A stretch of DNA of 6,923 bases, taken from the NCBI GenBank assembly GCA_021814085.1, contig JAKAJA010000098.1, positions 1-6,923 of the forward strand. The letters are read 5' to 3'. Both the position numbers and the translations under genes were made by a program. Origin of the DNA: Acidobacteriota bacterium. Lineage in GTDB: Bacteria > Acidobacteriota > UBA4820 > DSQY01. Shown piece by piece: positions 5,187 to 6,923 of this stretch. A model generated the notes under the pieces. It had not been told where the DNA came from. It worked only from the letters and a program-made list of their open reading frames with translations, and ran no database searches. Within the stretch, counting starts at the first letter, position 1. Every line of letters begins with the position of its first letter.

Positions 5187-5932
5187 GCGCCCAGAAACAG
5201 CCGGTTGGCCAGGCTCTCGGGGAGGCTGGCCCGGCGGATGCGCAGTGCCGCCGACGCGATGTCGTAGGGCACCCTCCGGACCACGAGCCGGCGGGATTCG
5301 GGGGAGTACTCCGCGAAGGCGGCCTTGGGGTTGCGGTCCCGGGGCTGGCCCACGGAGCCCGGGTTGATGAGGTACCGCGCGTCGGGCATGAGGGTGAGTT
5401 CCACCAAGTCTTCCTTGAGGGGGATGAGCTCGACGTTCCCCGCGCGCTGCTGGAATACCATGGGGAAGTGGGTGTGCCCGAAGAAGCACACCTGGAAAGG
5501 GCTGCTCTCGAACACCTGGTAGGCGTCGAAATCGGAGAAGAGGTAGGCGTCCTCCTCGGGAATCGAGCCGTGGGCGAGCCAGATGCCAGGAGCGGCTTCC
5601 TTGGGCCCCTGGGGCAGGCTCTTGAGGAAGTCCTTGTTCTCCGGGCGGAGCTTGGACAGGGTCCACATGGCCGCCTGGCGCGCCGCGGCGTTGAAGTTCC
5701 GGCCGTCCTCCAGCCCGGAACAGACCTTGTCGTGGTTCCCCCGCACGGCCACCAGGCCCTTGAACTTCCGAATCCTCGTCACCACGGGGTTAGGGCTGGC
5801 ACCGTACCCCACCAGGTCCCCCATGCAAATGACGCCGTCGTAGTGGCGACGGTGCACCGCCCGCAAGACGGCTTCCAGGGCCTCCTGGTTGGAGTGGATG
5901 TCAGAGAGAATCAGGTACCTGGTCCGGCCCAA
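5183..5932 (-). CDS. YfcE/MJ0936-family calcineurin-like metallophosphoesterase
   Basis: Predicted dinuclear-metal phosphoesterase of 249 residues, cytoplasmic, with no signal peptide. All family motifs are seen in order: SDIHSN (10-15, Asp 11 and His 13), MGDLVGYG (37-44), RGNHD (64-68), LAHGS (119-123) and FGHTH (151-155). NPGSVGQPRD (190-199) is typical of the small YfcE/MJ0936 branch. Members hydrolyse phosphodiesters such as cyclic nucleotides or model substrates; the natural substrate here cannot be told from sequence. No ATG is available before the first motif. The gene starts with TTG (5932-5930, minus strand), placed four nt after a strong AGGGGGAG. It lies 27 nt downstream of aroK and overlaps the small gene downstream by four nt, forming one operon. 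Confidence 0.93.
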   Translation of the reverse strand: MGRTRYLILSDIHSNQEALEAVLRAVHRRHYDGVICMGDLVGYGASPNPVVTRIRKFKGLVAVRGNHDKVCSGLEDGRNFNAAARQAAMWTLSKLRPENKDFLKSLPQGPKEAAPGIWLAHGSIPEEDAYLFSDFDAYQVFESSPFQVCFFGHTHFPMVFQQRAGNVELIPLKEDLVELTLMPDARYLINPGSVGQPRDRNPKAAFAEYSPESRRLVVRRVPYDIASAALRIRRASLPESLANRLFLGA

Positions 5933-5936
5933 GCTG

Positions 5937-5944
5937 CTCCCCCT
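5937..5944 (-). promoter_or_regulatory. Strong ribosome binding site that fixes a TTG start
   Basis: On the minus strand AGGGGGAG is followed by CAGC and then TTG at 5932. It lies in the 27-nt gap after aroK. The reading frame has no ATG or GTG before the SDIHSN metal motif, so this site decides the rare TTG start of the phosphoesterase. Confidence 0.75.
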
Positions 5945-5959
5945 ACCTGACGGCTCACG

Positions 5960-6448
5960 TTATATCAGGCGCAGGATGGCGTCAACCACTTCGTCCACGG
6001 TGAGCCCCTCGGTCCAGACCCGGTGGGCCGCCCGTCCGTACCAGCGTTTCCTGCGGACGAAGATTCCGAAGAGATCGGGGTCGCGCGACAGGGGCCGGCG
6101 GGGGTCTTGGCCGACACGCCGGGCCACCTCCTGGAACGTCAGGTCGAGGTGGATCGTGGGGCCCAGACGGTTCAGAAATGGGATGGTTGAGTCGTTGAAC
6201 CCCCCGCCGCCGACCGCCAGGACTCGTTCGCCCTCCTCGGGCGTGGAGAGGACGACCCGGCGCTCCAGGTCCCTGAAAAACTCCTCCCCCTTCGTCTCGA
6301 ATATCTTTGTGATGCGTGCCCCTTCCAGATCCTCGATGAGGGCGTCCGTATCTTTGAAGGGCCGATGTAGGCGCATGGCCAGCACCCGCCCCACGGTGCT
6401 CTTGCCGCTCCCCATGAACCCCACCAGCGTCACCGTCCGGCCGCTCAT
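5960..6448 (-). CDS. aroK: Shikimate kinase
   Basis: Catalyses ATP-dependent 3-phosphorylation of shikimate, the fifth step of chorismate and aromatic amino acid synthesis, in the cytoplasm. The product is 162 residues, slightly shorter than typical AroK. The Walker A loop is GFMGSGKST (10-18). DTD (33-35) supplies the shikimate-binding aspartate. The FFRDLE segment carries Arg 59, and VGGGG (79-83) forms the substrate glycine loop. DPRRPL (115-120) belongs to the lid with its ATP-contacting arginine. RWYGRAA (135-141) fits the conserved C-terminal helix. All key residues are present. The ATG at 6448 has no clear Shine-Dalgarno. No other shikimate-pathway gene is nearby; the gene leads an operon with the phosphoesterase and the small orphan gene. 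Confidence 0.93.
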   Translation of the reverse strand: MSGRTVTLVGFMGSGKSTVGRVLAMRLHRPFKDTDALIEDLEGARITKIFETKGEEFFRDLERRVVLSTPEEGERVLAVGGGGFNDSTIPFLNRLGPTIHLDLTFQEVARRVGQDPRRPLSRDPDLFGIFVRRKRWYGRAAHRVWTEGLTVDEVVDAILRLI

Positions 6449-6497
6449 GATCTAACGCTAGCACATGTGAGGTCGGGGCGGAGCGCCACTGATCGCG

Positions 6498-6537
6498 CGA
6501 GCCGGGGAGCCGGAGAGCCGGTGAGGCGGTGAAGAGG
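6498..6537 (+). repeat. Five-unit 8-bp degenerate tandem array (GAGCCGG-type)
   Basis: The in-phase octamers are CGAGCCGG, GGAGCCGG, AGAGCCGG, TGAGGCGG and TGAAGAGG. The core GAGCC followed by two purines is shared with the array at 4782-4821, where the unit ends in AA or AG. Two opposed units (CGAGCCGG at 6684-6691 and TGAAGGGG at 6676-6683, minus strand) mirror the first and last units about 140 nt away. The array lies upstream of aroK, outside any gene. Confidence 0.7.
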
Positions 6538-6713
6538 CCAGGAGTATCGCCAAACAGGGACACGACCGGCTGTGCTGACGCGCGGCTAACCAACAAAGGA
6601 ACCGTGGCAGTCCAAAATGAGCGGGAGGCCGAAATCTGCCGCAGCCAGCCGCATGGTTTCCCCCCTCCCCGGCACCCCCTTCACCGGCTCGCCACGTGTT
6701 ACTTCGAGTTCCC

Positions 6714-6744
6714 AATAAGAAAAGAGGGAGCCGCAGCTCCCTCT
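6714..6744 (-). terminator. Intrinsic terminator of tRNA-Val
   Basis: On the minus strand, 13 nt after the tRNA 3' end, AGAGGGAGC (6744-6736) pairs perfectly with GCTCCCTCT (6731-6723) around the tetraloop TGCG. The stem has nine base pairs and is followed by TTTCTTATT. The T-rich tail is on the minus-strand side only, so the terminator serves the tRNA and not plus-strand transcripts. Confidence 0.9.
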
Positions 6745-6757
6745 CATGGCACCAAAG

Positions 6758-6832
6758 TGGTGGGCGATACTGGATTCGAACCAGTGACTCCTACCGTGTG
6801 AGGATAGTACTCTCCCGCTGAGTTAATCGCCC
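6758..6832 (-). tRNA. tRNA-Val, anticodon CAC
   Basis: A 75-nt cloverleaf with encoded CCA. The acceptor GGGCGAT pairs fully with ATCGCCC. The D arm is ACTC-AGCGGGA-GAGT. The anticodon stem CTATC/GGTAG (one G-T pair) holds the loop CTCACAC, giving anticodon CAC (plus-strand 6798-6800), which reads the valine codon GTG. The variable loop is GAGTC, and the T arm ACTGG-TTCGAAT-CCAGT contains the conserved TTCGA. The discriminator is A, usual for tRNA-Val. The gene stands alone with its own promoter and terminator. Confidence 0.97.
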
Positions 6833-6843
6833 ACGGGACAGCA

Positions 6844-6873
6844 ATCTTACGGTATCGCCAGCGGGGCTGTCAA
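6844..6873 (-). promoter_or_regulatory. Sigma70 promoter of tRNA-Val
   Basis: On the minus strand a perfect TTGACA (6873-6868) and TAAGAT (6849-6844) are separated by 18 bp. Predicted initiation near 6837 lies about five nt before the mature 5' end of the tRNA, as is common for single tRNA genes. The sequence from 6874 to the right edge shows no recognisable feature. Confidence 0.8.
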
Positions 6874-6923
6874 GGCGAACCCTTCCCCGCCCCTCGCGTC
6901 ATTTAACCCACATCGGAGCCCTC

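Larger units (their letters stand above)
6449..6757. other. Gene-free spacer between aroK and tRNA-Val
   Basis: No credible coding region is seen on either strand. The spacer contains an octamer array at 6498-6537, an inverted partial copy of it at 6676-6691, and the tRNA terminator at 6714-6744. The aroK promoter should lie here, but no good -35/-10 pair was found near the aroK start. The only longer open frame runs into the tRNA and is discussed among the rejected items. Confidence 0.7.

Noticed and set aside
4926..5666. Extended 246-codon version of the small minus-strand gene
   Set aside because: The added N-terminal 160 residues are Arg/Pro/Gly-rich out-of-frame translation of the metallophosphoesterase gene. 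The ATGA-coupled start at 5186 explains the sequence better.
6449..6480. aroK promoter with TTAGAT directly before the ATG
   Set aside because: No matching -35 box is found 16-19 bp upstream, and transcription would begin at or after the start codon. A leaderless message cannot be excluded but is not supported.
6529..6801. Plus-strand open frame of 90 codons ending in VGDTGFEPVTPTV
   Set aside because: This ending is the translation of the antisense strand of the tRNA and is a well-known source of false hypothetical proteins. The rest covers the tRNA terminator and an octamer array and has no supported start.

Overview
The window is GC-rich, densely coded bacterial DNA with Shine-Dalgarno-led genes, short intergenic gaps and sigma70-type promoters. 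No phylogenetic marker fixes the host. A dnaK-hsp20-dnaJ-hspR-sigma order, an 8-bp repeat in the gaps and a small orphan protein I associate with Acidobacteriota and deltaproteobacterial-type genomes (Myxococcota, Desulfobacterota) suggest that broad group. This is a low-confidence inference from memory. No insertion sequence, phage, CRISPR or obviously transferred segment is visible.

Layout. (1) Positions 1-3068, plus strand, form a heat-shock block: the 3' end of dnaK, a hairpin terminator, an Hsp20 small heat-shock protein, a class I (zinc-finger) DnaJ, a MerR-type repressor of the HspR family, and a sigma70-family factor whose start lies inside the end of hspR. (2) Positions 3138-4780, plus strand, carry an exported TPR-repeat protein and a stand-alone CheY-like receiver protein with its own candidate promoter. 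(3) Positions 4782-4873 hold a long imperfect hairpin built from two opposed arrays of an 8-bp unit, at the junction with the convergent minus-strand genes. (4) Positions 4926-6448, minus strand, form a compact operon: shikimate kinase (aroK), a YfcE/MJ0936-type metallophosphoesterase that starts with TTG, and an 86-residue orphan protein coupled to it by an ATGA overlap. (5) Positions 6449-6757 have no credible gene but contain a second array of a related 8-bp unit. (6) A minus-strand tRNA-Val(CAC) has a clear promoter and a clear intrinsic terminator.

How the genes work together. DnaK, DnaJ and Hsp20 hold and refold unfolded proteins. In other bacteria HspR represses such operons with DnaK as co-repressor, so the repressor is encoded beside the chaperones that sense load. 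The unusual part is the sigma factor fused to this circuit by translational overlap, together with a candidate internal promoter with a perfect TATAAT in the last codons of dnaJ. The block could therefore contain both a negative (HspR) and a positive (sigma) arm of stress control. That reading is inference. The HspR operator itself (HAIR) is not in the window and would be expected upstream of dnaK.
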